DNA of 64,000 nucleotides, taken from assembly GCA_020073265.1 (NCBI GenBank), contig JAIQFN010000003.1, positions 62,001 through 126,000 of the forward strand, in the 5' to 3' direction. The notes under the pieces were generated by a model that saw nothing but the letters and a program-made list of their open reading frames with translations, was not told the DNA's origin and searched no databases. Position 1 is the first letter of the stretch, and the number at the start of each line of letters is the position of its first letter. This DNA is from Terriglobia bacterium (GTDB lineage Bacteria > Acidobacteriota > Terriglobia > Bryobacterales > Bryobacteraceae). Below are positions 40,201 to 47,244 of this stretch, one piece after another. A program made the position numbers and the translations under genes.

Positions 40201-41897
40201 TGCGCAGCGTCACCATCACCGGCAAGGCGCTCACCAACGAAGAGTCGGATGCGCTGGAGCTGCAGCTTCCGGTGGACATCCCGGGCGTGAAGCTGTCGCA
40301 GGCGCGCGGTGGATCGCTAGCGCCCGGTGCATCGGCTGCGTTCGACCTGACGTTCCCGGATCGAATCCAGCCGGGGTCGCGATCGATCTCGGTCCGCGTG
40401 TCTCCGTCGCTGGTTGGATCGCTGTTCGGAGCTCTGGATTACCTCACCTCGTTTCCGTATGGCTGCGTCGAGCAGATCATGTCGAGCTTCCTGCCCAACA
40501 TCGTCGTCGAGGATGCCGTCCGCAGTCTGGGCTTGAAAGTGGATCTGGACGAAGCGGCTCTGCAGGAAAAAATCCGCGCGGGACTGGACCGGCTCTACAG
40601 TTTCCAGCACGAAGACGGGGGATGGGGCTGGTGGGAAACCGACGAGAGCCATCCGTTCATGACGGCTTACGTGGTGGCGGGGCTGGTGCAGGCGCAATCG
40701 GCGGGAACGAAGATCAACCCGGACGCGATCACCAAGGGCGTCGCGTGGCTGAAGAAAGATTTCGCCGCCGATCCGAAGCTGGCCTCCGATCTGCGCGCCT
40801 ACATGCAGTACGCGCTAGTCGTTGCGGGGCAGGCGGATGCGATCGCGCTCGGACAGGTTTACGACAAGCGGTCCAATCTTTCGCCCTACGGCCTGGCGCT
40901 GCTCGGCTTGGCGCTCGAGCAAGCCAAGGATGCGCGCGCGGGCGAGATGGCTGCGGCGCTCGAGCAGCAAGCGCACCAGGACCAGGAGCAGGCTTGGTGG
41001 ACGGCGACGCGCGATCAGATGCTGGACTTCTCCGAGGACCTAACGCCGGAAGCCACCGCATACGTAGCGAAATTCCTGGCGCATCAGCGCAAGGACAGCG
41101 CGCTGCTTCCCAAGGCCGCGCAGTGGTTGATGAATCATCGCGACGAAGGCTACTGGTGGTCGTCCACCAAGCAGACCGCGATGGTGATCTACGGGCTGAT
41201 CGATTATTTGAAGACCACCAACGAGCTGAAGCCCAACCTGACCGCGACGGTGTTCGTCAATGACCAGCCGGTGCTGACGCGCAAGATCGATCAGGCCGCA
41301 AGCCTCAATCTGCCGGACCTGGTGCTGGATGAAAGCAAGCTGGCGGCGGGCGTCAATCACATTCGCGTTGCGACCAGCGGTCAAGGCCGGCTGTACTATT
41401 CGACGCGGGCCGAGTATTACTCCACCGAGCAGCGTTTTCAAAAGACCGGTTCGGTGTCCTTGAACCTGCTGCGCGACTATTTCCGCCTGGCGCCCGCCAA
41501 GGTGGGCGACCGCATCGTGTACGACACGGCGCCGCTCGAAGGACCCGTGTCGGCCGGAGACATCATCGCGGTTCGGCTGACGGTAACGGGCTCGGAATGG
41601 AAGTACCTGATGCTGGAAGATCCCATTCCGGCGGGAACGGAATTCATCGAGCGCGACAACTTGTATGAGCTGCGCAATCGTCCGCCGTGGTGGAGATTCC
41701 TGTTCACGCGCCGCGAGCTGCACGACGATCGCATGGCGATTTTCCAGACTTATTTCCCGCAAGGTCAGCAGCAGTATTTCTACCTGCTGAAGGTCGTAAA
41801 TCCGGGTGTGTTCCAGGTGAGTCCCGCGCGCGTCGGGCCGATGTATCAGACCGACGTTATGGCGACCAGCGAGAGCCGCCGGCTGGAGGCGAAATGA
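37281..41897 (+). CDS. Bacterial alpha-2-macroglobulin (YfaS/YfhM type) with thioester
   Basis: A 1538-residue exported protein. Signal peptide (KLFRLLVLFAAAAAGLSQS), no lipobox cysteine. A series of macroglobulin beta domains follows: WNGYIYTDRPVYRPGHTVHF (MG), NYYIQAKSGDGFMSGNFEVQ, YLYAPGSKAAFTVQARDYDN, then a second half with VTTDASGHARAKVEFPDSLT. The thioester motif is GCVEQ with Cys1062, followed by the alpha-helical thioester domain (HEDGGWGWWETDESHPFMTA). Bacterial alpha-2-macroglobulins trap attacking proteases in the periplasm by covalent thioester linkage. Lack of a lipobox suggests the protein is free or anchored by partners. It overlaps DUF1175 upstream and the membrane gene downstream (ATGA). 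Confidence 0.94.
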   Translation: MLTRTKLFRLLVLFAAAAAGLSQSENEPYFSLSSFRTFGSNGKPQVGLSAWNVDSLEFRLYRIQDPLKFFQQIEDPHQFGGRAPQPPRERTLLERIHIWKHALRTDIRRSLRAQFNEPPSAHFESLFPRQSKPGPASKETQYAEAPVLNSQQLVLSFVQPVRSRTRWDRQNVDLNVRDKGVYLVEAVRKDLRAYTLLIVSDLVMISKTGDGRIVNLVVDRNTGQPLEGVSIAMLTKDGEAGSAQTNGDGIAELRWSAVKEGGLRLVARNTRDVAVNIIPTGSSGPNADQWNGYIYTDRPVYRPGHTVHFKGVLRLRKPDGYLIPAGRSVNVEVNDSDQKPVYQKTLTVSANGTIHDDITLAPSATLGNYYIQAKSGDGFMSGNFEVQEYKKPEYEVRVTPAKPRVLQGENVQAIVDARYYFGEPVSGAKVKYTVYRQRYWFPLWYDSDESFQPSTPDDSDDAGDQVGEQDGQLDADGKLTVNIPTSVSDHKFDYVYRVDARVTDAANREITGSGWVLATYGSFALNVSPKQYLYAPGSKAAFTVQARDYDNKPVSTRVHVELLQWNFKDTRKSQVKGATDVTLGAEGSADASLDIPAQGGTYLVRVSAHSPEGRDPEASSYLWVSGSGGWNVDQGANEAVQIIPDQKVYRAGDTAKLLIVTGQANTPVLVAVEGLDIRQHKLLRSQDATVSFDVPIAASDEPGISVTAAFVRNGVFHSGSKYLKVPPAQHQLNVKLTTDKPQYLPGQTAEYSIDVSGADGKPVPRADLSLGVVDEAIYGIRRDMTEDILTFFYGHDYNRVYTDSSLEYYFNGEAGKRRMRLAELRPPSRLAQLKPERLVQAKIRKAFPDTAFWAADVTTDASGHARAKVEFPDSLTTWRATARAVTPETKVGGAVLKTIVRKNLILRLAVPRFFVQGDEVLISALVHNYLTDEKTARVSLDVQGLEVLEGATKDVKIPSRGEAKVDWKVRAGQVRSVTITGKALTNEESDALELQLPVDIPGVKLSQARGGSLAPGASAAFDLTFPDRIQPGSRSISVRVSPSLVGSLFGALDYLTSFPYGCVEQIMSSFLPNIVVEDAVRSLGLKVDLDEAALQEKIRAGLDRLYSFQHEDGGWGWWETDESHPFMTAYVVAGLVQAQSAGTKINPDAITKGVAWLKKDFAADPKLASDLRAYMQYALVVAGQADAIALGQVYDKRSNLSPYGLALLGLALEQAKDARAGEMAAALEQQAHQDQEQAWWTATRDQMLDFSEDLTPEATAYVAKFLAHQRKDSALLPKAAQWLMNHRDEGYWWSSTKQTAMVIYGLIDYLKTTNELKPNLTATVFVNDQPVLTRKIDQAASLNLPDLVLDESKLAAGVNHIRVATSGQGRLYYSTRAEYYSTEQRFQKTGSVSLNLLRDYFRLAPAKVGDRIVYDTAPLEGPVSAGDIIAVRLTVTGSEWKYLMLEDPIPAGTEFIERDNLYELRNRPPWWRFLFTRRELHDDRMAIFQTYFPQGQQQYFYLLKVVNPGVFQVSPARVGPMYQTDVMATSESRRLEAK

Positions 41898-42643
41898 CGC
41901 GCTCGCTGCGCTGGCTCGCCTTGGTTCATCTCGTGACGAACGCGCTGCTGCTGTGGTTCGGTTACTACTGGCTGGGACTCGGCGAGAGCCGCGCGTCGAC
42001 GCTGGCGTGGAGCGCATTGGTCGCGGTGGTGGTGGTGAGCGTCGGCTGCTGCGCTTACGGAGCGGCGTTGGTTTATTTCCGGCCGGAAGCGACCCAGCGC
42101 GTGGTGGCGGCGTGGCGCACTGCTTTGCGAAATCTGCTGCCGCTCGCCGTCGCTGCGCTGGCGGCGATCGCCATCTATTACTTGCTGGCGCGCTGGGCGG
42201 ATTACAGTACCACGCTCGCCACGAAATTCGCGTCGTATCTGACGCTCACGTTCCGCAAGCCGGTGAAGCCGTCGTCGATACTGCGCGCGTTCAACGTCGT
42301 GCTGTGGCTGGTGCGCTGGGTGATTCTGCCGGTGTCTCTGCTGCCGATGCTGTCCGCGATCGCGGGCGATGGCTGGCGAGGCTTTCGTGCGTTCGGCGCA
42401 TTCACTCGAAAATGGCTGTACTGGATCGAAGCGCCGCTGCTTCTGCTGGGCGCGCTGGCTCTTCCGCTGAAACTATTGGGCTGGGTTCCGCAGGTGGGCG
42501 GCTTCGGAATGCAGACCGCGAGCTTCGTACTGCGCGCGGGCGTCGCTTACTTGCTCTTCGTGACGGCCTGGCTGCTGCTCGCTTTTATAACTTCGGCGGG
42601 CAAGCCGCGCTTCACCCAAGCCGAGACGGTGGCTTCGCCGTAG
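41894..42643 (+). CDS. Polytopic membrane protein of the alpha-2-macroglobulin operon
   Basis: A 249-residue protein with about six TM helices (roughly residues 8-30, 38-60, 80-100, 130-152, 170-192, 210-235). No catalytic motif or named family is recognised. Its ATG overlaps the alpha-2-macroglobulin stop (ATGA), so it is the third gene of that operon and may anchor or export its product. The last 97 bp overlap the convergent SpoIID-metallopeptidase gene, so the two C-termini are encoded on opposite strands of the same DNA. Confidence 0.75.
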   Translation: MTRSLRWLALVHLVTNALLLWFGYYWLGLGESRASTLAWSALVAVVVVSVGCCAYGAALVYFRPEATQRVVAAWRTALRNLLPLAVAALAAIAIYYLLARWADYSTTLATKFASYLTLTFRKPVKPSSILRAFNVVLWLVRWVILPVSLLPMLSAIAGDGWRGFRAFGAFTRKWLYWIEAPLLLLGALALPLKLLGWVPQVGGFGMQTASFVLRAGVAYLLFVTAWLLLAFITSAGKPRFTQAETVASP

Positions 42644-44028
42644 CGCGCGACCAGGTTTGCCACCGACGCCGTGGCATCCGCATAAGCCTGTCGCGCTCGC
42701 GCTGGTGAGCCGGTCTCGCGCAGCTCCGAATCGGTGGGGATGCGAGGCGCGCCCGATCCGCGGCCGGCCGCGAGATAACTCACCAGGCCTTCGCGGAACC
42801 ACAGCGGCAGATCGGGCGCAGCCTGCGATTCCACCAGGATGTGCAGCAACTCGTGCGACAACGTGGATTCGAGCGCGCCGCGGCTGCGTAACACGGCGAT
42901 GGGCTGTAGCTCGATGCGGCGACCCTGCGTGTGCGCCGCCACCCAGCCGGGCTCGCCGGTGGCGTTGCGAAACGTGTCGAGGTCGGGATAGGCGCGAATC
43001 TCGATGTTGCGAGGCATCGGCCAGCCTGTTCGCTCGACCGAGCGCTTGGCCAAGCGCTCGGCGGTGTCGAGCGCGATGCGGTCCTGGTCCGGCCGGGTGG
43101 TGAGCAGCGCGATGCTCTCGCCGCTGAGGCGCTGCCATGTCAGTCCACGACCGGTGAGCCCGGGCACGGTCCCGGGGTAGTAAAACGCCAGGATTTCGCG
43201 ATACGAGCGCCCGGCCAGCCCTTGCTGCTCCGCGCCGACCTGACAGAGGCCGACGCCGTGTCCGGAGCCGGTGCCTTCGAAGCTCACTCGACCGTTCGAG
43301 GATTGAACCGTGTAGTGGTCGCTGCGGATGGTGTTCCAGCCGATCTCGCGTCCGATGGCGAAGCGAAACGATCCGGCGCTGATGCGCACCGAATCACCGG
43401 CGCCGGCCAGAACCAGCGTGGCGGCGCGGCCCGAGGGAGTCCGATCCAGAATCGAAACTTGGTCGAGCCGGCTCGGCGCGCGCAGGCCCGAGCGGCGTAG
43501 CGCGTCCAGGATCTCGCGCGGGTCGCCGCTCCATCGCCACGCGGACCTTCCCGCGCGCGAGCAGTAGTCGTCGGCGTGGCTCTTGAGATAGGGCGCGGCC
43601 TGGTCGGGCCAGACCGCGGCGGCATCTTCGGTGCGCCCGCCGCAGTCGCGCGTGTAGGGGGTGAGGGCCAGCTTGCCTTCGAACCAGAGCAACTCGCCGG
43701 CGGTCGCCTGGGCGGCGGATTCCAGGCGCGCGTTCACAGCGTTCAGGTCCAGACGCTGGCAGTGCGTGGTGTCGCAGAAATCGAAACCTTCGGCTCGATG
43801 GCGGTTGCGCATTTTCACGGCGTACGTGCGCGCGGCCACGGCCATGGCTTTCAACGCTTCTTCGGATTGAAACCCGCCGCTTTCGCCCGCCAGCACCGCG
43901 GCCACGTAACGCTCGAGCGGGAGCTCGACAATTTTCGTTCCTCCGCCCGCGCGTAACTGGACCTGCACCGTCGGCGGCGCTGCGACCAGCGTCCAAGCCA
44001 CCAGCAGCAGTAGCACGATGCGCTTCAA
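42547..44028 (-). CDS. Fusion of SpoIID/LytB amidase-enhancer domain and gluzincin-like metallopeptidase
   Basis: A 493-residue exported protein starting at TTG 44028, which overlaps the transpeptidase stop (TTGA) and is preceded by GGGGCGG. Signal peptide KRIVLLLLVAWTLVAAPP. The SpoIID domain shows VELPLERYVAAVLAGESGGF, LKAMAVAARTYAV, YTRDCGGRTEDAAAVWPDQA and GTGSGHGVGLCQVGAEQQGL, the GHGVGxxQ motif typical of SpoIID glycan-cleaving or amidase-enhancer proteins. The C-terminal part is a peptidase-MA-like domain with zinc motif HELLH (392-396) and downstream WFREGLVSYLA. The combination suggests peptidoglycan remodelling linked to proteolysis; the fusion is uncommon to my knowledge. Confidence 0.85.
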   Translation of the reverse strand: MKRIVLLLLVAWTLVAAPPTVQVQLRAGGGTKIVELPLERYVAAVLAGESGGFQSEEALKAMAVAARTYAVKMRNRHRAEGFDFCDTTHCQRLDLNAVNARLESAAQATAGELLWFEGKLALTPYTRDCGGRTEDAAAVWPDQAAPYLKSHADDYCSRAGRSAWRWSGDPREILDALRRSGLRAPSRLDQVSILDRTPSGRAATLVLAGAGDSVRISAGSFRFAIGREIGWNTIRSDHYTVQSSNGRVSFEGTGSGHGVGLCQVGAEQQGLAGRSYREILAFYYPGTVPGLTGRGLTWQRLSGESIALLTTRPDQDRIALDTAERLAKRSVERTGWPMPRNIEIRAYPDLDTFRNATGEPGWVAAHTQGRRIELQPIAVLRSRGALESTLSHELLHILVESQAAPDLPLWFREGLVSYLAAGRGSGAPRIPTDSELRETGSPARARQAYADATASVANLVARYGEATVSAWVKRGLPAEVIKASSSQAVTKSK

Positions 44029-44894
44029 AGCCGCCCCGCACGATGAGCCGCGAGGATTCTTCCAGCGACCGGGGCGGCATCCGCGCCCCCAGAACGTCCC
44101 GGCAACATGACTACCACCACCACTTCCGGCGCACGGCTGGGCAGAAAGCCCGCGAACCACGCGATGGGTTCTCCCGCGGCGGTGAGCACGCTTCCGGTTT
44201 TGCCGGCGAACTTTGCGCCAGGCACTCGTGCGTGTTGCGCGGTGCCGAACTCCACCGCGCCTTCGAGTCCATCCAGGATGGGCTGAATTTCCGGGCGTGC
44301 TACTTGAAGCGCGAGCGACCGGTAGGCCAACGCCAGCTCGGCCGCAGTGATGACGATGCCGTCTTCACCGAGGGCTTGAAGCCGCTGCGCATCCATGCTG
44401 CGCGCGGCCAGAACGCGGCCGGAAGCTTCATCGCCCGCGATCAATCCAGACGGCGAGCCGAAGCCGTAGCTATCCAATACACGAGCCAGTTCACCGGGTT
44501 CGAACCGCGCGGCGACCTGCGCGACGAAGCAGTTGCAGGAGTACGCGATCGCGGTGTCGATGCGAACCGGAGCGGCGAGCGGCGGATGCGAGCAATCGAG
44601 CGTGCGGTTGCCGATCGTGAGCCGCCCAGGACACGGCAACGAAAAGCTCGCACTGAGCTTTCCGCTCTTGATCAAAGCGGAAAGCACGAAGGGTTTCAAG
44701 GTTGAGCCGGGTGGCGTCAACGACCTGGTCGCCAGAGCGCCGCCGCTAACCGCGATCGGCCGGCGCGTGCGAACGTCGATCAACAGCGCTGCGCCCCCGG
44801 CGGAGTCGAAAAAGCGGTCGAGGCTGGCGAACGAACCGGCGCGAGCGCGGGCCAGGACACCGAACAACATCGAGACCGCGTGCCTGCGAAGCAT
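44025..44894 (-). CDS. Stand-alone penicillin-binding transpeptidase domain
   Basis: A 289-residue serine D,D-transpeptidase (or class D beta-lactamase-like) domain with all three motifs: S64-TLK67 in PPGSTLKPF, S119-C-N121 in AYSCNCFVAQ, and K232-TG in KFAGKTGSVL. It lacks the PBP dimerisation and transglycosylase domains, and the N-terminus is only a short basic/hydrophobic stretch. It is coupled to the SpoIID fusion by a 4-bp overlap. In E. coli, alpha-2-macroglobulin YfhM is linked to PBP1C, so this PBP domain beside an alpha-2-macroglobulin operon echoes that pairing. Whether it cross-links peptidoglycan is inference. Confidence 0.85.
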   Translation of the reverse strand: MLRRHAVSMLFGVLARARAGSFASLDRFFDSAGGAALLIDVRTRRPIAVSGGALATRSLTPPGSTLKPFVLSALIKSGKLSASFSLPCPGRLTIGNRTLDCSHPPLAAPVRIDTAIAYSCNCFVAQVAARFEPGELARVLDSYGFGSPSGLIAGDEASGRVLAARSMDAQRLQALGEDGIVITAAELALAYRSLALQVARPEIQPILDGLEGAVEFGTAQHARVPGAKFAGKTGSVLTAAGEPIAWFAGFLPSRAPEVVVVVMLPGRSGGADAAPVAGRILAAHRAGRL

Positions 44895-44945
44895 TGCGTG
44901 CTTCGATTGTACTCCGCAGCCTTGCGAGGCGACGATCCTCGTCGG

Positions 44946-45410
44946 TCATTTGACAAACCGTGAATCGTACCGGAATGCTTCGACCGAATGCAGCCGTATC
45001 TTCGAGAACTCCGGATGTCCGGGGTTGACCAGCCAGTTCGACTCGCTGGGAGCAAGCGCCGACGGAACGATGAGAATAGCAGCGCGGCGGTCGCGAACGA
45101 ACCGGTCGCCGATAGCCGTGAGTTCCGGCGGCGCTGGACTCTGGAGCCAGTTGGCGGGCAACTGCCGCACATGAATCGAAGTCCGGGAAACACTTGCCGG
45201 AATCTCCGCAGTGACCACGACGAGATCCTCGGGCGCATCGTCCGGGTCGATGTGGACGAAGTATTCGATCATGGCCAGTGAGAGATGCTCGGCCGTATAT
45301 GCCAGCCGCGTCCCCGGGCTGGACCAGCGTCCGCCAAAACGGTACGCACCCTCGCCGTTGAGGGGCTGCTTCGAATAAGGTTTGCGCAGAATCCGGTAGA
45401 CCCGGGTCAA
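44946..45410 (-). CDS. RES-domain toxin
   Basis: A 154-residue RES-domain protein. The three family residues occur in VYRILRKPYSK (R), in GAYRFGGRWSSPGTRLAYTA followed by HLSLAMIEYFVH (E), and in VPSALAPSESNWLVNPGHPE (S). RES toxins of the RES-Xre type II family degrade intracellular NAD+. Its start overlaps the antitoxin stop by 4 bp (antitoxin first), the standard arrangement. The fold resembles ADP-ribosyl transferases. The full length (normal 150-160) suggests an active toxin. Confidence 0.92.
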   Translation of the reverse strand: MTRVYRILRKPYSKQPLNGEGAYRFGGRWSSPGTRLAYTAEHLSLAMIEYFVHIDPDDAPEDLVVVTAEIPASVSRTSIHVRQLPANWLQSPAPPELTAIGDRFVRDRRAAILIVPSALAPSESNWLVNPGHPEFSKIRLHSVEAFRYDSRFVK

Positions 45411-45856
45411 CTGACCCCGCCGTATGCGATGCGGCCGAGAACGTTCTCCACCGCTCGGGCGCCGGGCTCGGTATCAATCAACTCCAGCGGCGCGCTCCCG
45501 CCCAGCGCCCGGTTGGGACGTCTCAGCCAGCGGGAAGCCTTCGCGTCCTCGCCGAGATAGTGTTTCGCCAGCGCGACGATGCGCGCCAACCGGTACAGAC
45601 GATCCGATTCATACCGCGCCAGCCTCCCCTGGCGGCGTCGCCGTTGCAGGCTTCGAGCGGATAGATCCAGACTGGTGGCCAGTTCCTTGAGAGTGAGTCC
45701 GGCGGCGTGCATGACTTCCTCGACCACGGTCTGAGGGAAGCCCTCGCGAATGGCCTTCTGGAGGTCAGTCTGGGTGCGAAGCGAACGGCCCAAGACGGGC
45801 GTGCCACCCAGCTCCTCGACAACGGCCTGGAGTTCGTTGACCATTCTGTCGTTCAT
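45407..45856 (-). CDS. Xre/MbcA/ParS-type antitoxin
   Basis: A 149-residue antitoxin. The N-terminal part includes FPQTVVEEVMHAAGLTLKEL and ATSLDLSARSLQRRRRQGRL, an HTH DNA-binding region; the C-terminal toxin-binding domain (SDRLYRLARIVALAKHYLGE, KASRWLRRPNRALGGSAPLE, LIDTEPGARAVENVLGRIAYG) is the DUF2384 type. It neutralises the RES toxin encoded by the overlapping next gene. A TATAAT hexamer overlaps the ATG at 45856, so the real start may be the second ATG at 45844. Confidence 0.9.
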   Translation of the reverse strand: MNDRMVNELQAVVEELGGTPVLGRSLRTQTDLQKAIREGFPQTVVEEVMHAAGLTLKELATSLDLSARSLQRRRRQGRLARYESDRLYRLARIVALAKHYLGEDAKASRWLRRPNRALGGSAPLELIDTEPGARAVENVLGRIAYGGVS

Positions 45857-45876
45857 TATAGCGCCAAATGTCGCTA
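45855..45876. promoter_or_regulatory. Promoter/operator of the RES-Xre toxin-antitoxin pair
   Basis: TATAAT (45860-45855 on the minus strand) abuts an inverted repeat TAGCG-N8-CGCTA (45859-45876). This layout suits autorepression by the Xre antitoxin. The -10 overlaps the first possible ATG, pointing to ATG 45844 or to a different promoter. Confidence 0.5.
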
Positions 45877-45893
45877 GGCTGCAGATCTTGCGG

Positions 45894-45912
45894 CTCTACC
45901 GTGTCAAGGCAG
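45894..45912 (+). repeat. Attachment-site-like copy of the tRNA-Val anticodon region
   Basis: CTCTACCGTGTCAAGG (45894-45909) is identical to 47097-47112 inside the tRNA-Val gene, in the same orientation, and continues with 18 of 19 matches to 45912. The matching part is the anticodon stem-loop, a usual crossover site of tyrosine integrases. The two copies bracket the phosphotransferase gene (~1.2 kb). Chance identity cannot be excluded. Confidence 0.5.
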
Positions 45913-46059
45913 TCAGATCAAGCGTTTGCACGGCACCGTTAATGAGAACGAAAGGCTTCGGCGTCGGCGATTTGGACCTCAAATGGACCGCAGGGGCGCG
46001 GTTTGGACTCACGCGCCTGGCCAGCGAGGTGGACAGATACCATCGCGCGAGGGCGCGGT

Positions 46060-47001
46060 TCATCGACCGACGGCGTCTAGCCGTTTCAAGCACTCGGTGA
46101 AAACGTGCATCAGTCGCTGGCGGTCGCCGGGGTTCGAGCGGGTCTGGTTACCGTTGAAGACCTGGCCGTGTTCGGACATCAGATCGACGATGAACATTGC
46201 GACATATAAACGGAAAATGTAATCGTCCCGAAAGCTTGCAAGCCGCATCCAGGCGTCGACATAATCGATCGGGCCGCCGCTTGCCAGGAGTGCGGCCAGA
46301 GTCAGTGCGACAACGTAACGCGGGTCACCAAAACAAAGATCATCCACATCAACGATGCCGGAGAACCTTCCTTCCGGAGATACGATGACGTTTTTTGTCG
46401 TGGTGTCGTGCAGGAAAGCCGTTGACGGCAGGCAGTCAAGCGCGGCCTGCGCGGCGCTGACGAGGGCCATGACTCGGTCCACCGGAGTGGTGTCGAAGAG
46501 TCTCGCTGATTTAATCCGTTCGCGCGATCTATTCAGATTGTCGTTGAGGACACAATGCCACTGTGTGTGGGGCGCCTCTTGCGGCTTCACCCCGTATCCG
46601 TAGCGGCCGGCGGAGGGCAGTCTGGCGACAACCGACTGCGCCGCCGCGACGCTAGCGGCGATGGCGTCAAGACTGGAGCGGGGAAGATCACCGATGGCAT
46701 TACCCAAATCAACCCCGGGGAGCCTCTCAAGAATCAGGTACGGGAATTCGTGGTCCAATCCTTCCGCGAGAATTTGCGGAAGTGGTACACCAAGCGGACG
46801 AAGAATGTGGGACAGCGCCAGCGCTCCGGCCAAAGCCCCGCGGTTCTGGCTAATGGCAATTCGAATGACAACCGGCGCACGATCCCTGAACAAAACCTCG
46901 AACACATAATGAGCCGATCCTGTGTTGAACCGGCGAATCTCGGCGGGCTCGGACCCGAGAGCGGCGGCCGCGAGACGGCGGGCAGTATCAAAGTCCGGCA
47001 T
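46060..47001 (-). CDS. Aminoglycoside phosphotransferase-like (APH family) kinase
   Basis: A 313-residue protein of the APH/choline-kinase-like fold. The N-lobe has FNTGSAHYVFEVLFRDRAPV then VIRIAISQNRGAL (lysine replaced by Arg/Ile context), and the hinge is FPYLILERLPGVDLGNAIG. The catalytic loop is AFLHDTTTKNVIVSPEGRFS, where the usual HGDxxxxN is altered to HDTTTKN, and the metal-binding Asp lies in GIVDVDDLCFGDPRY. The substrate is unknown; these proteins include antibiotic kinases and many small-molecule kinases. Composition is less GC-rich than the core genes, and it lies between tRNA-Val and an anticodon-region repeat, so it may be acquired. TATAAT lies 15 nt before the ATG. Confidence 0.82.
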   Translation of the reverse strand: MPDFDTARRLAAAALGSEPAEIRRFNTGSAHYVFEVLFRDRAPVVIRIAISQNRGALAGALALSHILRPLGVPLPQILAEGLDHEFPYLILERLPGVDLGNAIGDLPRSSLDAIAASVAAAQSVVARLPSAGRYGYGVKPQEAPHTQWHCVLNDNLNRSRERIKSARLFDTTPVDRVMALVSAAQAALDCLPSTAFLHDTTTKNVIVSPEGRFSGIVDVDDLCFGDPRYVVALTLAALLASGGPIDYVDAWMRLASFRDDYIFRLYVAMFIVDLMSEHGQVFNGNQTRSNPGDRQRLMHVFTECLKRLDAVGR

Positions 47002-47065
47002 ACCAGCTTTGTTGGGATTATAAACCTCTGAAGCGCCTCTGTTTGGAATCTACAGCGAAAGGAGG

Positions 47066-47142
47066 TGGTGGGCCCGACAGAACTCGAATCTGTGACCTCT
47101 ACCGTGTCAAGGTAGCGCTCTAACCAACTGAGCTACGGGCCC
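47066..47142 (-). tRNA. tRNA-Val (anticodon GAC)
   Basis: The minus strand folds into a cloverleaf: a 7-bp acceptor stem GGGCCCG/CGGGCCC, D-arm TAGCTCAGTTGGTTAGAGC, anticodon arm CTACC-TTGACAC-GGTAG with anticodon GAC, a short variable loop AGGTC, T-arm with TTCGAGT, discriminator A and an encoded CCA (47068-47066). All expected invariant bases are present. Confidence 0.96.
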
Positions 47143-47244
47143 GCGATACAGCGGAAGCCCTTCTAATATAACATCTTCGCGCCGCCGGCCGACCCGGTTT
47201 TCGGCTGCAGTCGCGGCCCGATTCCGCCGATAGATAGGCAGCCT

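Noticed and set aside
44214-44245. GGCACTCGTGCGTG-like stretch resembling hairpin 1 of the repeat family
   Set aside because: It lies inside the transpeptidase coding sequence (frame intact, between conserved motifs), lacks hairpin 2 and is not near a stop codon; treated as chance similarity.
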